Made by a program: the position numbers and the translations under genes. DNA of 64,000 bases from Pleomorphomonas sp. JP5 (GTDB taxonomy: Bacteria > Pseudomonadota > Alphaproteobacteria > Rhizobiales > Pleomorphomonadaceae), in the NCBI RefSeq assembly GCF_023721815.1, contig NZ_JAMDLI010000005.1:47194-111193 (forward strand), read 5' to 3'. Below are positions 17,822-26,418 of the stretch, one piece after another. Below the pieces are notes generated by a model, which worked only from the letters and a program-made list of their open reading frames with translations, searched no databases and was not told where the DNA came from. Position 1 is the first letter of the stretch; each line of letters opens with the position of its first letter.

Positions 17822-17836
17822 TATCATTTTATGATA
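17822..17836. promoter_or_regulatory. Probable ParD operator
   Basis: TATCA-TTTTA-TGATA, perfect 5-bp arms with weaker extension outward, 25 bp upstream of the antitoxin start, in an AT-rich promoter region. Assigned from position and the habit of ParD autoregulation. Confidence 0.45.
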
Positions 17837-17935
17837 GTTGGCCCAAGAGAATGTCTCTCGCCACCGCCATCCTTCCAAGCAAGGGAAACACGAGCTGGTG
17901 CGGCGCGAGCGGGGGAGTGCCATATCGGCCGCTGC

Positions 17936-18922
17936 TCAGCACTTCAGCGCCGCCTTGCCCGCTGCCTCGATAGCCTTGTGGATGAGGGTCAGCGCGGCGA
18001 TGGCGGGTTCGGGGCCGAAGGCCAGATCGGCTTTGCCGGCGATGGCGTCGACGACGTTGGCGTAGAAGGCTTGGTGGCGGGAAGGTTCCAGCGGCACGCG
18101 CTCGCGGATCGTCCGGCCGTCGCGCTCGGTGTGGAGGAGGGCGGTCGGCGGCGCGTCGTGCGGCTGGGCGCTCTCGTGCGGGATGACGAGCGAGCCCTTC
18201 TTGCCGTGGGCGACGATCACCGGCCCCTGCTCGCGCACGAAGGTGCTGGCGCGCAGCAGCACGCGGTGGCCGGGGTAGCGGAAGCGGACGTCGAAGAAAT
18301 CGGTGGCGGCGTTGGGCCGGCGGAGCGAATCCATGTCGGCGGCCACCGTATCAGGCGCGCCGAACAGGGTCAGCATGCCGTCGACGAGGTGGATGCCGAG
18401 GTCGAACCAGGTGCCGGCGCCGGGCAGGTCGTCCTCCTTCCAGCGCTTGTGGGTGATGGCGGCGCGGTAGCGGTCGTAGTGCCATTCCAGCTCGACGAGG
18501 TCGCCGAGATCGCCGGCGTCGAGGTGGCGCTTCAGGGTGAGAAAGTCGCCGTCGAGCCGGCGATTGTGGAACACGGCGAGGAGGCGGCCGGCCGCCTTGG
18601 CCTCGGCGGCGAGCGCGCGGGCGTCGTCCATGGTCACGGTGATGGGCTTTTCCAGCACCACGTGCTTGCCGGCGGCGAGCGCCGCGCTGGCCATGGGGTA
18701 GTGCGTTTCGTTGGGCGTGTTGACGACGACGAGGTCGATGGCGGGATCGTCGAGGATGGCCTGAAAATCCGCAACGCAGCGGACGCCCCCGGGCTCGCTG
18801 CCGTCGGGGCCGGAACGGCGCAGGATGGCGGCGAGCGACAGGCGCGGCTCGGCGGCGATCAGCGGCGCGTGGAACTCCCGGCCCGACATGCCCCAGGCGG
18901 CAAGGGCGACGTTGAGGATCAT
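17936..18922 (-). CDS. Gfo/Idh/MocA family oxidoreductase
   Basis: NAD(P)-dependent oxidoreductase of 328 residues. The N-terminal Rossmann part begins MILNVALAAWGMSGREFHAP, and the family signature EKPITVTMDDARAL (near 95) holds the catalytic-region Lys. The C-terminal part has WKEDDLPGAGTWFDLGIHLVD, as in YdgJ/IolW-like members. Sugar or polyol oxidation is likely for the family, but the substrate is unknown. No linked sugar-uptake genes. Confidence 0.88.
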   Translation of the reverse strand: MILNVALAAWGMSGREFHAPLIAAEPRLSLAAILRRSGPDGSEPGGVRCVADFQAILDDPAIDLVVVNTPNETHYPMASAALAAGKHVVLEKPITVTMDDARALAAEAKAAGRLLAVFHNRRLDGDFLTLKRHLDAGDLGDLVELEWHYDRYRAAITHKRWKEDDLPGAGTWFDLGIHLVDGMLTLFGAPDTVAADMDSLRRPNAATDFFDVRFRYPGHRVLLRASTFVREQGPVIVAHGKKGSLVIPHESAQPHDAPPTALLHTERDGRTIRERVPLEPSRHQAFYANVVDAIAGKADLAFGPEPAIAALTLIHKAIEAAGKAALKC

Positions 18923-18984
18923 GTGATGTCCGCTCCCGGTGTGTGGGCGGGCAGTATGGGGCGATTGCGGGGGAGAGGCCAGAG

Positions 18985-19495
18985 AGGGAGCGTGATATGG
19001 GACGCGGCGATTTCTCGTCCTGAGGTCCTGCGCCTAAAGCGCAGGATGACAGATTGATATAGAGGTATCAGTGGGATGAGCGGCCCGCAAAGCCGCAAAG
19101 TGTCATCATTGCCATGATGCGGAGCATGGCGCTTGCATGTACATGCGCGCCGCTATCCGATTGGTCCATTTATATAGATTTGTCATCCTTGCGAAAGCGA
19201 GGACCTCGGGCAGGAAGGGGCGCAGTGGCTGATATCGGTCTCCCCTTGGGGAAGGGAGCTTGATAGGGGCGTTGAGATTTCTTGTCCTGAGGTCCTCGCT
19301 TTCGCAAGGATGACAAATCTATATAGAGGTGTCAGTGGGATAAGCGATCCGCGCAGCCGCAAAACGTCATCACTGCCATGATGCGGAGCGTAGCGCTCGC
19401 TTGTACATGCGCTCCGCTATCCGATTGGTCCATTTATATGAATCCGTCATCCGCTCGTGTGGCGGCCCCCAGGCAGCAGGGACGAGGGGTGACAT
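18985..19495. repeat. Tandem array of GATATC-type repeats including a duplicated pair
   Basis: Copies at about 18990-19065 (F), 19165-19245 (R), 19255-19330 (F) and 19430-19490 (R, hairpin arm altered and degenerate). The pair interior is itself duplicated: about 90 bases including TGCCATGATGCGGAGC and CGCTATCCGATTGGTCC occur at 19095-19185 and again at 19355-19445 with scattered changes. So one paired unit was copied in tandem. Confidence 0.8.
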
Positions 19496-19507
19496 CACCC
19501 GCCCCCC

Positions 19508-20758
19508 TCACAGCCCCTCCACCGCGCCGATCCTCAGCGTGGCCACAAGGATCACGCCGAGCATGGCGGAGACGAGGGCGACGATGGCGGGCCAGCCGCC
19601 GAGGCTCCACAGCCAGCCTCCGCCCGAGCCCATGCTGGACGATCCCGCGTAATAGGCGAGGAGGTAGAGCGAGGAGGCGTGGCCCTTGGAGCCCTTGGCC
19701 AGCCGGCCGACCCAGCCGCTTGCCACCGAGTGGATGATGAAGAAGCCGCCGGTGATGCCGGTGAGGCCGAGCACGATCATGACGATGGACGACGACAGCG
19801 TCATCAGCGTGCCCGCGGCCATGAGGGCGACGCCGATGAGCTGCGCCGGCAAGCGGCCGTGGCGGTCGGCGAGGATGCCGGCCCAGGGGGAGGCGACGAC
19901 GCCGGCGACGTAGACCAGGAACATGGCGCTGATGAAGCCGGGCGACAGGCCGAAGGGGGCGTCGGTCAGGCGGAAGGTCAGGTAGTTGAACAGGGCGACG
20001 AAGCTGCCCAGCGCCAGGAAGCCGCAGAGGAACACCAGCGCCATGCCCGGCGTTCTGAGGTGGGCGAGCCAGGCGCGGCCATGGGCGGCAAGGCTCATGC
20101 CCTTGCGGCGGACGAAGTTGCGCGAGGGCGGCAGCAGCAGGGCGAAGCCGGCGGCGGCGATCAGGTCGAGAACGCCGATGATGGTCAGCGCGTCGCGCCA
20201 GGAGCAGAGCTCCATCAACAGGCCGACGCCAACGCGGCCGGCCATGCCGCCGAAGGCGACGCCGCCGACATAGAGCCCCATGGCGGTGCCGAGCGAGCGC
20301 GGCTCGATTTCCTCGGAAATGTAGGCCATGGCAACCGCCGGCACGCCGCCCAGCACGAAGCCCTCGGCGGCGCGGAGCAGCAACAGCATGTGCCAGCTGG
20401 GCGACATCGCCGCGCCGATGTGGCAGAGCGCGGCGGCCAGCATGGACCAGAACATCATGCCGCGCCGGCCGAAGCCTTCGGAAAAGGCGCCGGCCAGGAA
20501 GATGGCGATGGCGAGGCTGCCGGTGGTCAGCGACAGCGCCAGCGAGCTTTCCGCCGGGCTGACGCCATAGTGCGTCGCAAGGTTCGGCAACAGCGGCTGG
20601 ATGGCATAGAGCAGCGAAAAGGTGGCGAAACCGGCGAGAAACAGCGCCAGACTGATGCGCCGATAGGCGGCGCTGCCCCGGGTGACATAGGCCGGCGCGG
20701 CTGGTTTTGCGGCGGGTGCATCAGCGGGGAAGGCTTCAAGCGGGGAGGCGAGTGACAT
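19508..20758 (-). CDS. MFS transporter, YnfM-like
   Basis: MFS permease of 416 residues with 12 predicted membrane segments. The loop signature is AGAFSEGFGRRGMMFWS near residue 90. Proteins of this type (YnfM, inner-membrane transport of aromatic compounds or drugs in related species) are frequently transcribed divergently from a LysR regulator, as here. The ATG at 20758 follows AGGA. Substrate unknown. Confidence 0.83.
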   Translation of the reverse strand: MSLASPLEAFPADAPAAKPAAPAYVTRGSAAYRRISLALFLAGFATFSLLYAIQPLLPNLATHYGVSPAESSLALSLTTGSLAIAIFLAGAFSEGFGRRGMMFWSMLAAALCHIGAAMSPSWHMLLLLRAAEGFVLGGVPAVAMAYISEEIEPRSLGTAMGLYVGGVAFGGMAGRVGVGLLMELCSWRDALTIIGVLDLIAAAGFALLLPPSRNFVRRKGMSLAAHGRAWLAHLRTPGMALVFLCGFLALGSFVALFNYLTFRLTDAPFGLSPGFISAMFLVYVAGVVASPWAGILADRHGRLPAQLIGVALMAAGTLMTLSSSIVMIVLGLTGITGGFFIIHSVASGWVGRLAKGSKGHASSLYLLAYYAGSSSMGSGGGWLWSLGGWPAIVALVSAMLGVILVATLRIGAVEGL

Positions 20759-20798
20759 GATCCATTCCTGTTGGAGGCGCAACCTACTCCCTCGCCAG

Positions 20799-20848
20799 CT
20801 ATAGATCGTCGGCAATTTACTTCATTCAGCTATGCCGATAATTTATAG
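20799..20848. promoter_or_regulatory. LysR operator between divergent genes
   Basis: Arms at 20799-20814 (CTATAGATCGTCGGCA) and 20833-20848 (TGCCGATAATTTATAG) form an inverted repeat matching at 13 of 16 positions with an 18-bp spacer. The right arm ends 2 bp before the LysR start codon, so binding there would also block LysR translation initiation or transcription. Confidence 0.6.
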
Positions 20849-20850
20849 GT

Positions 20851-21780
20851 ATGGACATCACCCAGCTGCGCACCTTCGCCCTCGTCGCCGACCTCGGCAG
20901 CCTCAGCAAGGCGTCGGGCCAGCTCAGGATCGCCCAGCCGGCGCTCAGCCGGCAGATCCGCATGCTGGAGGACGATCTCGGCGTGCAGCTGTTCGAGCGG
21001 CACGGGCGCGGCATGCGGCTGACCGAGCACGGCGCGGCGGCGCTGGAGCACGCGCGGCACATCCTGGGCGAGCTGGACGACATGCGCGTGGCGGTGGGCG
21101 GGCCGGAGGCGGGCATCGTCGGCAGCGTGTCGGTGGGCCTGTCGCCGACCATTTCCAACGCGCTCTCGGTGCCGCTGGTGGCCGCCTTTCGCGCGGCGCA
21201 TCCGGCGGTGCGGGTGCGCATCGTCACCTCCTACACCGGCTATCTGCTGGACGGGCTGTTCCGGGGCGACATCGACGTCGCCATCTTCTACAGCGCCCGG
21301 GCGACGACGGTGCTGCGCACCGAGCCGATCCTCTCCGAACGGCTGTTCCTGATCGGCCCGGTCGATGCCGACCTCAGCCCGCACCGCCCGGTGGCCTTCA
21401 AGGATATCGCCGGGCTGCCGCTGTTGCTGCCCAGCCGCAGCCACGACCTCCGGGCGGTGGTCGACGACTGCGCGCGTCAGGCCGGCATCGAGCTCGACGT
21501 GGTGGTGGAGGTGGACGGCTACGGCTCGCTGAAGGAGCTGGTGGGCGCCGGCTACGGCTATACGATCATGCCCGCCACCGCCTTCGAGCGCGAACAGACC
21601 GCCGGCGACTTCCGCCTCGCCCCCCTCACCGAACCGACGCCGGTGCGCCAGCTGTCGCTGTGCTACCCCAGGGATCGAAGGGTGTCGCGGGCGGCGCTGT
21701 TCGCCGGCGAGGTGATGAAGGAGAAGATGATCGGGCTGGTAAGAGAGGGGACGTGGAACGGGACGCTGCTGGCGGGATGA
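20851..21780 (+). CDS. LysR family transcriptional regulator
   Basis: 309-residue LysR regulator. The N-terminal helix-turn-helix is MDITQLRTFALVADLGSLSK plus IAQPALSRQIRMLEDDLGVQ, and the rest is the periplasmic-binding-like effector domain (RIVTSYTGYLLDGLFRGDID). It is divergent from the YnfM-like transporter, which is its most likely target, with a strong shared palindrome between them. Effector unknown. Confidence 0.9.
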   Translation: MDITQLRTFALVADLGSLSKASGQLRIAQPALSRQIRMLEDDLGVQLFERHGRGMRLTEHGAAALEHARHILGELDDMRVAVGGPEAGIVGSVSVGLSPTISNALSVPLVAAFRAAHPAVRVRIVTSYTGYLLDGLFRGDIDVAIFYSARATTVLRTEPILSERLFLIGPVDADLSPHRPVAFKDIAGLPLLLPSRSHDLRAVVDDCARQAGIELDVVVEVDGYGSLKELVGAGYGYTIMPATAFEREQTAGDFRLAPLTEPTPVRQLSLCYPRDRRVSRAALFAGEVMKEKMIGLVREGTWNGTLLAG

Positions 21781-21784
21781 GGCG

Positions 21785-22240
21785 AAGGCTTGATATAGGG
21801 TCCACCTTTCCCACGTCGCCATCGGTGCGCACGGCATCCATGGGCGCTCTATATCGGCGTCGCGCCCCTTCCGGCCTGAGGTACACCTTGAATTCGCGCG
21901 CGAATTCAAGCGGCCTGCGCAAGGATGACAATTTATATAAAGAAATCAGTTGGATAATCCGCGATCCACCATGAGGAGCGCATCGTGCTGCCTTATACGG
22001 AGGGGAAAACCTCAGAGGCGAGGCGGCGCGCTCTATCCCATTGTTCCATATGTATAAATTGTCATCCTTGCGCAGGCGAGGACCTCAGGCAGGATAGGAC
22101 GAGGGGGTGATATCAGGCACCCTCTTTCATACGCTCCCATCATTGCGCGCTGTATCCATGGGTACGCTCTTGGAGATGTGTGCATGCCATAGCGCCTTCG
22201 CGGGGATGACAATTTATTGATATAAAGCAAATGGTTGCGT
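21785..22240. repeat. GATATC-type repeat cluster with nested palindrome
   Basis: F copy about 21785-21950 containing the perfect 24-nt palindrome at 21887-21910, R copy about 22045-22115, and a damaged F copy about 22150-22225 whose GATATC end is lost. Together they fill most of the 500-base gap between the LysR and TetR genes. Confidence 0.82.
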
Positions 22241-22285
22241 CGCGTTTCCTTTGCTTTTGGCGAGCAAATGAGGCTCCCGTTCCCA

Positions 22286-23026
22286 TCACGCGGGACGAGG
22301 TGAGGGGCTGATATCGTCGCGTGAGAGCGGCGGCCGATGCCTGTCCGCACCCACGATGCGGTCGAGCCATTCGGCCATCAGCTGGCGCTCGCCGGGGCTG
22401 AGGGCGGCGAGGGTGTCGAGGTTGGCGCGGAGGGTGATGGCGGCGACTTCGGGGGCGCCGGCTGGCGTCGGGCTTGTTGCGGTGATGGCGGCGATCAGGG
22501 TTTCGCGGGCGGTGGTGGCGAGGCCCATGTCGCGCGCCTCGGGTGGCATGGCGTTGAGCGTCATGACGGTGCCGGTGGCGACGGCCTGAATGAGCGCCGC
22601 CGCGCGGGACTCCTCCATCCTGAGACGACCGGCGGCGGCCAGCGCCCGCACGAAATGACGGAGCACGCCGAGGCCCGTTTCGTTGGCCGGCGCCGCGCGC
22701 GGGGCGGTGAGGATGGCGTAGAGGGCGGGGTTGTCGACGCCGAAGGCGACGTGAAGGTCGAAGGCGCGGCGGAAGTTCTCCAGCGGATCTGCCGATTGCT
22801 GGCGCGTCGATTGGGCCGCCACGTATTTCCACAGGCCGTGTTCGGCGGTGGCGTCCAGGAGGCCCTGCTTGTCCTGAAACAGGCGGTAGAGCGTCGGCGC
22901 CTGAACGCCGGCCGCCGCCGCCACGGCGCGGGTGGTCAACGCCGCCGGTCCGCCCGCGCGGAGCAGCGCTTCGGCCGCCTCGAGAATGCGGGTGTGGGCG
23001 GACGTGTCGTCGGATTCGAGGTTCAT
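22286..23026 (-). CDS. TetR/AcrR family regulator
   Basis: 246 residues. The N-terminal DNA-binding domain is HTRILEAAEALLRAGGPAAL followed by TTRAVAAAAGVQAPTLYRLF, the TetR pattern; the C-terminal ligand domain is of the WHG type. It is divergent from the SDR gene at 23129 with two perfect GATA palindromes in between, so it most likely represses that gene and itself. Confidence 0.88.
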   Translation of the reverse strand: MNLESDDTSAHTRILEAAEALLRAGGPAALTTRAVAAAAGVQAPTLYRLFQDKQGLLDATAEHGLWKYVAAQSTRQQSADPLENFRRAFDLHVAFGVDNPALYAILTAPRAAPANETGLGVLRHFVRALAAAGRLRMEESRAAALIQAVATGTVMTLNAMPPEARDMGLATTARETLIAAITATSPTPAGAPEVAAITLRANLDTLAALSPGERQLMAEWLDRIVGADRHRPPLSRDDISPSPRPA

Positions 23027-23079
23027 GGCGGCAGATTATCATTGGCAGCGGAAGGTGGGTAGCGTTGATAGCGATGGCA

Positions 23080-23117
23080 TGATATCGTTGATATCAGATT
23101 CTTGTTATCATCGATAA
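23080..23117. promoter_or_regulatory. TetR operator region: two palindromes
   Basis: Two perfect inverted repeats: TGATATC-GTT-GATATCA (23080-23096) and TTATC-ATC-GATAA (23105-23117). Both share the core ATC-N3-GAT. They lie between the divergent TetR and SDR starts; the second is 11 bp before the SDR ATG and next to its AAGGAG. Confidence 0.6.
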
Positions 23118-23128
23118 GGAGCGGAGCC

Positions 23129-23860
23129 ATGACCATCGCAGACAAGGTCGTCGTCATCACCGGCGCGGGCAGCGGCATCGGCCGGGCCGCGGCGCTTCAT
23201 CTGGGGGCGCTCGGGGCCAAGGTGGTGCTGGGCGGGCGGCGGGACGGGCCGATCGCCGAGGTGGCCGGGCGTATCCGGGCCGAGGGTGGCGCGGCCACGC
23301 ATCTCGCAACCGACGTGACGCAAGCCGAGGCGGTGACGGCGCTGGTGGCGCACGCCGTCGCCAGCTTCGGCCGGCTCGACGTGATGATCAACAACGCCGG
23401 CATCGCGCCGCTGTCGCGCCTCGACGCGGGGAAGGTGGGCGATTGGGAGGCGATGATCGATGTGAACCTTCGGGGCGTGCTCCATGGCATCGCCGCTGCG
23501 CTGCCGGCCTTCGAGACCGGGGGCGGCCACATCGTCAACGTGGTGTCGACGGCCGGGCTCAAGATCGGGCCGGCCATGGGCCTTTACGCCGCTACCAAGA
23601 ACGCCGTCAGGACGCTGACCGAGGCACTGCGGCAGGAGTCGACGACCGGCCTCAGGGTGACGGAGATTTCGCCCGGTTTCATCGCCACCGACCTCGGCGA
23701 CTCCATGCCGGAAGGGCCGATCAAGGAGGCGATGGCGGCACGGATGGGCGAGATCGCGTTGCCACCGGAGGCGGTGGCGAAAGCGATCGCCTACGCTATC
23801 GATCAGCCGCCGGAGGTGGAGATCGGCAGCATCGTGATAAGGCCGACCATGCAGGATTGA
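23129..23860 (+). CDS. SDR family oxidoreductase
   Basis: Classical short-chain dehydrogenase of 243 residues. Cofactor motif TGAGSGIG is at the N-terminus; NNAG is intact and the active site reads VVSTAG then YAATK, giving Ser, Tyr and Lys. AAGGAG precedes the ATG at 23129. It is controlled with high likelihood by the divergent TetR. The substrate is not predictable. Confidence 0.9.
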   Translation: MTIADKVVVITGAGSGIGRAAALHLGALGAKVVLGGRRDGPIAEVAGRIRAEGGAATHLATDVTQAEAVTALVAHAVASFGRLDVMINNAGIAPLSRLDAGKVGDWEAMIDVNLRGVLHGIAAALPAFETGGGHIVNVVSTAGLKIGPAMGLYAATKNAVRTLTEALRQESTTGLRVTEISPGFIATDLGDSMPEGPIKEAMAARMGEIALPPEAVAKAIAYAIDQPPEVEIGSIVIRPTMQD

Positions 23861-23862
23861 GG

Positions 23863-24225
23863 GAGCGCGATATCGGCCCCTGCGTCTTCTCGTCCTGAGG
23901 TCCTCGCTTTCGCAAGGATGACAGCTTGATAGGAGCGGGAGATAGCTGGAATGCGCGGGGTGGCCTCTCGATGTGGAGCGATCGAACGGCCTTGCGGGAT
24001 GACAGCGCGATGGCGAAGAGCGCCACCTAACCGATTGTCATCCCTACAAATAATGCTGTCATCCTTGCGAAAGCGAGGACCTCGGGACGGTGGTGCGAGG
24101 GGGACGTATCAATCTCCCTCGGTCATGGAGAGCGATATCGGCTGCTCGTTTCGTTCTACCTGAGGTCCATCTTGAACTCGCGCCGGAGTTCAGGGTGGAC
24201 CTCAGGCCGAAAAGGGCGAGGGACC
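23863..24225. repeat. Three GATATC-type repeats with nested palindrome
   Basis: F about 23865-23940, R about 24055-24115, F about 24125-24215. The last copy contains a diverged form of the 24-nt palindrome (24171-24194) between two GAGGTCC/GGACCTC arms. It ends next to the stop of the Cys-rich peptide gene. Confidence 0.82.
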
Positions 24226-24236
24226 CATGGGGTTGC

Positions 24237-24419
24237 CTACTTGTCCATGGCTCCGGTGAGCACGCTGTCGGTGGTTTCGTCGGGGCCGCAGCAGCAGCTG
24301 CAACCGTTCTGCTCCGGGTGGGACTCGTGGGTGCCTTCCAGCTCGCCGCCGTTGCCGCAGCTGCACTTTTCCGGCGGCCGTCTCTTGGGCTCCCCGCTTG
24401 CGGATTTTAGCTCTTTCAT
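24237..24419 (-). CDS. Cys-rich RiPP precursor candidate
   Basis: Small protein of 60 residues encoded 56 bp after the radical SAM/SPASM gene on the same strand, with a strong AGGAAGAGGAG before the ATG. It has six cysteines: Cys19, Cys21 in KCSCGNGG and Cys40, 42, 43, 44 in GCSCCCGPDETTD. The first 18 residues are Lys/Arg/Pro-rich with no signal peptide, plausible as a leader. C43-X3-D47 and C44-X3-E48 fit the CX3D/E motif that some ranthipeptide maturases cross-link by thioether bonds. Whether it is cross-linked, metal-binding or both is unknown. No close named family is recognised; the assignment rests on neighbour and composition. Confidence 0.72.
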   Translation of the reverse strand: MKELKSASGEPKRRPPEKCSCGNGGELEGTHESHPEQNGCSCCCGPDETTDSVLTGAMDK

Positions 24420-24475
24420 AGTGGTTTCTCCTCTTCCTGCCCCGTCTCCGCCGGCCGTGTCGCCGGGCGGAGGCG

Positions 24476-25954
24476 TCAGTTGGTGAAGGTGTACTCGTCC
24501 CATCGGGCCGCGAACTCCGGCCGTTGGACCAGGTCGGCGTAGCCTTGCAGGCGCCGCTTCATCGCCGGTCTGGCCGTCGCGCACCACTTGCGCTTGGCGG
24601 CAATGTCGAAGCGGCCGTTGACGAAGGCGTTGGCAAAGCAGGCGTTGCACAGCGAGACGACCTCGCAAGTGGCGCAGTCGGCGATGGAGCCGTCGCCATA
24701 GGCCTCGATCACCTGTTTCACCCGATCGAGGCGCACGCCGTCGTCCACCGAGCCGATGTCGGGCGTGCCGTGCGAGCGTTCGCAGATCTTGTAGGCGCCA
24801 TCGACGTCGACATAGACCTTCGTCACGCCGGGAATGCAGCAGCCGTTGGGGTAGAAGGACGCGGCGTCCGGCTTCTCCGTGGGGCGGTGATGCAGCCGGG
24901 CGTAGGCGCGGTCGAACACCGAGGTCTCGATCTGGGTCCGGCCCGGGCGGGCGGCGGCCCGATCGGCGATCCAGCCCTGGCGGAACGCCTCGTAGTCCGC
25001 GCCCGGCGCCGGCTCCGCGGGCACGAACCCCTCGGGGGCGTTGACGTCGCTCACCATCACCCGCAGCGATCGCGGCAGCCAGGGCTCGTCGTCCCAAAGC
25101 CGCTCCAGAACGGGCAGCCAGTTGCTCGAGGGGATCACCATGCTGAGGCCGATTTTGCCATGGGCATCGGGCGGATAGGCCTGGAGCAGCGCCTTCAGGC
25201 CACGGATGCCGTCGTCGTAGCTGCCACGGCCGTCGCGGAAGATCCGGTTGGTGTCGTGAACGCCCTTCGGCCCGTCGATGCTCACCAGAACGGAAAAGCC
25301 GTGCTCGGCCAGGAAGCCGGCCTTGTCGGCGTCGAGCAGGGTGCCGTTGGTGGTGGTGGAAAAGCGCAGCCGCTTGCCCCCGGCCTCGGCCCTGGCGAAG
25401 GCGACGCCGCGCTCGATCAGGTCGAAGGCCAGCATTGGCTCGCCGCCGTAAAAGGCGATGCAGACTTCCTCGAGCGCCGATCCGTCCCGGAGCGCGGCCG
25501 CGATCGCCTTTTCGAGCACCGTGGGATCCATGCGCTTGAGGCTGTGGGTTCGGTGGTCGGGGAAGCCGCCGCCGAAGGTGCAGTAGCGGCAACGGAGGTT
25601 GCAGGCCTGCGTCACCTCCAGAACGGTGCGGCTGCGCTGGCTGGCGATCAGGCGCGAGATGGTCTCGAAATCGCAGCCATAGGCGAGCCGTTCGGCGCGG
25701 CCGACGTCGAACGCTCCCTCGGCGCGCAAGGCGTCGATGGCCTCGTTGGCGGCGGGATATCTGGCGGCCAGCGCCGGGTAGGACGCCCCCGCCTGCCACT
25801 CGCGCAGCAGCGCGGCCTCGTCTTCCTCGAGCGAAAACAGGCGGTTGGTGTTGATGTCGAGCACGAAGTCGCGGTCGGAGACGCCGAACAGGTAGATGAA
25901 GGGCGTGTCAGTGATCCGCGCGCGATCCGGCCGGTCCGAGTTGACATCAGCCAT
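24476..25954 (-). CDS. Radical SAM/SPASM peptide maturase
   Basis: Radical SAM enzyme of 492 residues. Residues about 10-75 form an N-terminal RRE/PqqD-like peptide-binding region (VLDINTNRLFSLEEDEAALL). The radical SAM cluster ligands are in ACNLRCRYC (CX3CX2C), followed by a GGEP motif (YGGEPMLAFDLI). The C-terminal SPASM region holds many cysteines: NGCCIPG, YKICERS, DCATCEVVSLCNACF and KWC, enough for two auxiliary Fe-S clusters. Start at 25954 behind GGAGGAG. This architecture is that of RiPP maturases forming Cys thioether links. The precursor candidate is the next gene. No protease or exporter is adjacent. Confidence 0.87.
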   Translation of the reverse strand: MADVNSDRPDRARITDTPFIYLFGVSDRDFVLDINTNRLFSLEEDEAALLREWQAGASYPALAARYPAANEAIDALRAEGAFDVGRAERLAYGCDFETISRLIASQRSRTVLEVTQACNLRCRYCTFGGGFPDHRTHSLKRMDPTVLEKAIAAALRDGSALEEVCIAFYGGEPMLAFDLIERGVAFARAEAGGKRLRFSTTTNGTLLDADKAGFLAEHGFSVLVSIDGPKGVHDTNRIFRDGRGSYDDGIRGLKALLQAYPPDAHGKIGLSMVIPSSNWLPVLERLWDDEPWLPRSLRVMVSDVNAPEGFVPAEPAPGADYEAFRQGWIADRAAARPGRTQIETSVFDRAYARLHHRPTEKPDAASFYPNGCCIPGVTKVYVDVDGAYKICERSHGTPDIGSVDDGVRLDRVKQVIEAYGDGSIADCATCEVVSLCNACFANAFVNGRFDIAAKRKWCATARPAMKRRLQGYADLVQRPEFAARWDEYTFTN

Positions 25955-26418
25955 ACCAGCTCCTCCGATCCGCCCTTGCCGCCGCTGGAGTTGCTCTAGA
26001 TGCGCCGGAAGCGGGTGGCCGCTTCCGCTGGCTTTTCCGGCCTCTCGGCTGCCTTGTGCAAGCTTCAAGGATGTCGATCGGCGGTCGGACGAAGCAACCG
26101 CCAAAGTATTCGTGCCGTTCTCATGTTTTTCGCCGCGTCGTGAGGCGGGACGTCAAATCATGCCGCGCTTTGTTTGTTCGTTTGGTCGGCCTAATATTTT
26201 TCAAGGAGTAGTATCCGCCATTTTTTCTCGAAAAAGGATAAGTCTTTAGGAGAATTAGCGGAAAGGTTGAAGTGCGAGCCGGATGGGGCCGATATCGGGC
26301 TCTCCCAATCGGCGACTATCTTGTCCCCGCGAGGCGACCGGCGTATCCCGTGCCGGCAACTCGAGGTGGCGGGCGTGGGGGGCGCTTGGCGCCGTTTTGG
26401 TGGGATTGGGGCAGTATC
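25955..26418. other. AT-rich divergent promoter region
   Basis: 464 bases between the divergent radical SAM and esterase genes, clearly richer in A and T around 26100-26260 than the neighbouring coding DNA. No gene is supported. It presumably holds promoters for both directions; I cannot assign -35/-10 boxes with confidence. A partial repeat-like GCCGATATCGGGC lies at 26287-26299. Confidence 0.5.

Noticed and set aside
24420..25799. Continuous frame linking the Cys-rich peptide with a 500-residue Arg/Gly-rich protein
   Set aside because: The upstream part is a shadow of the radical SAM gene. The peptide has its own ATG and strong ribosome binding site at 24419.
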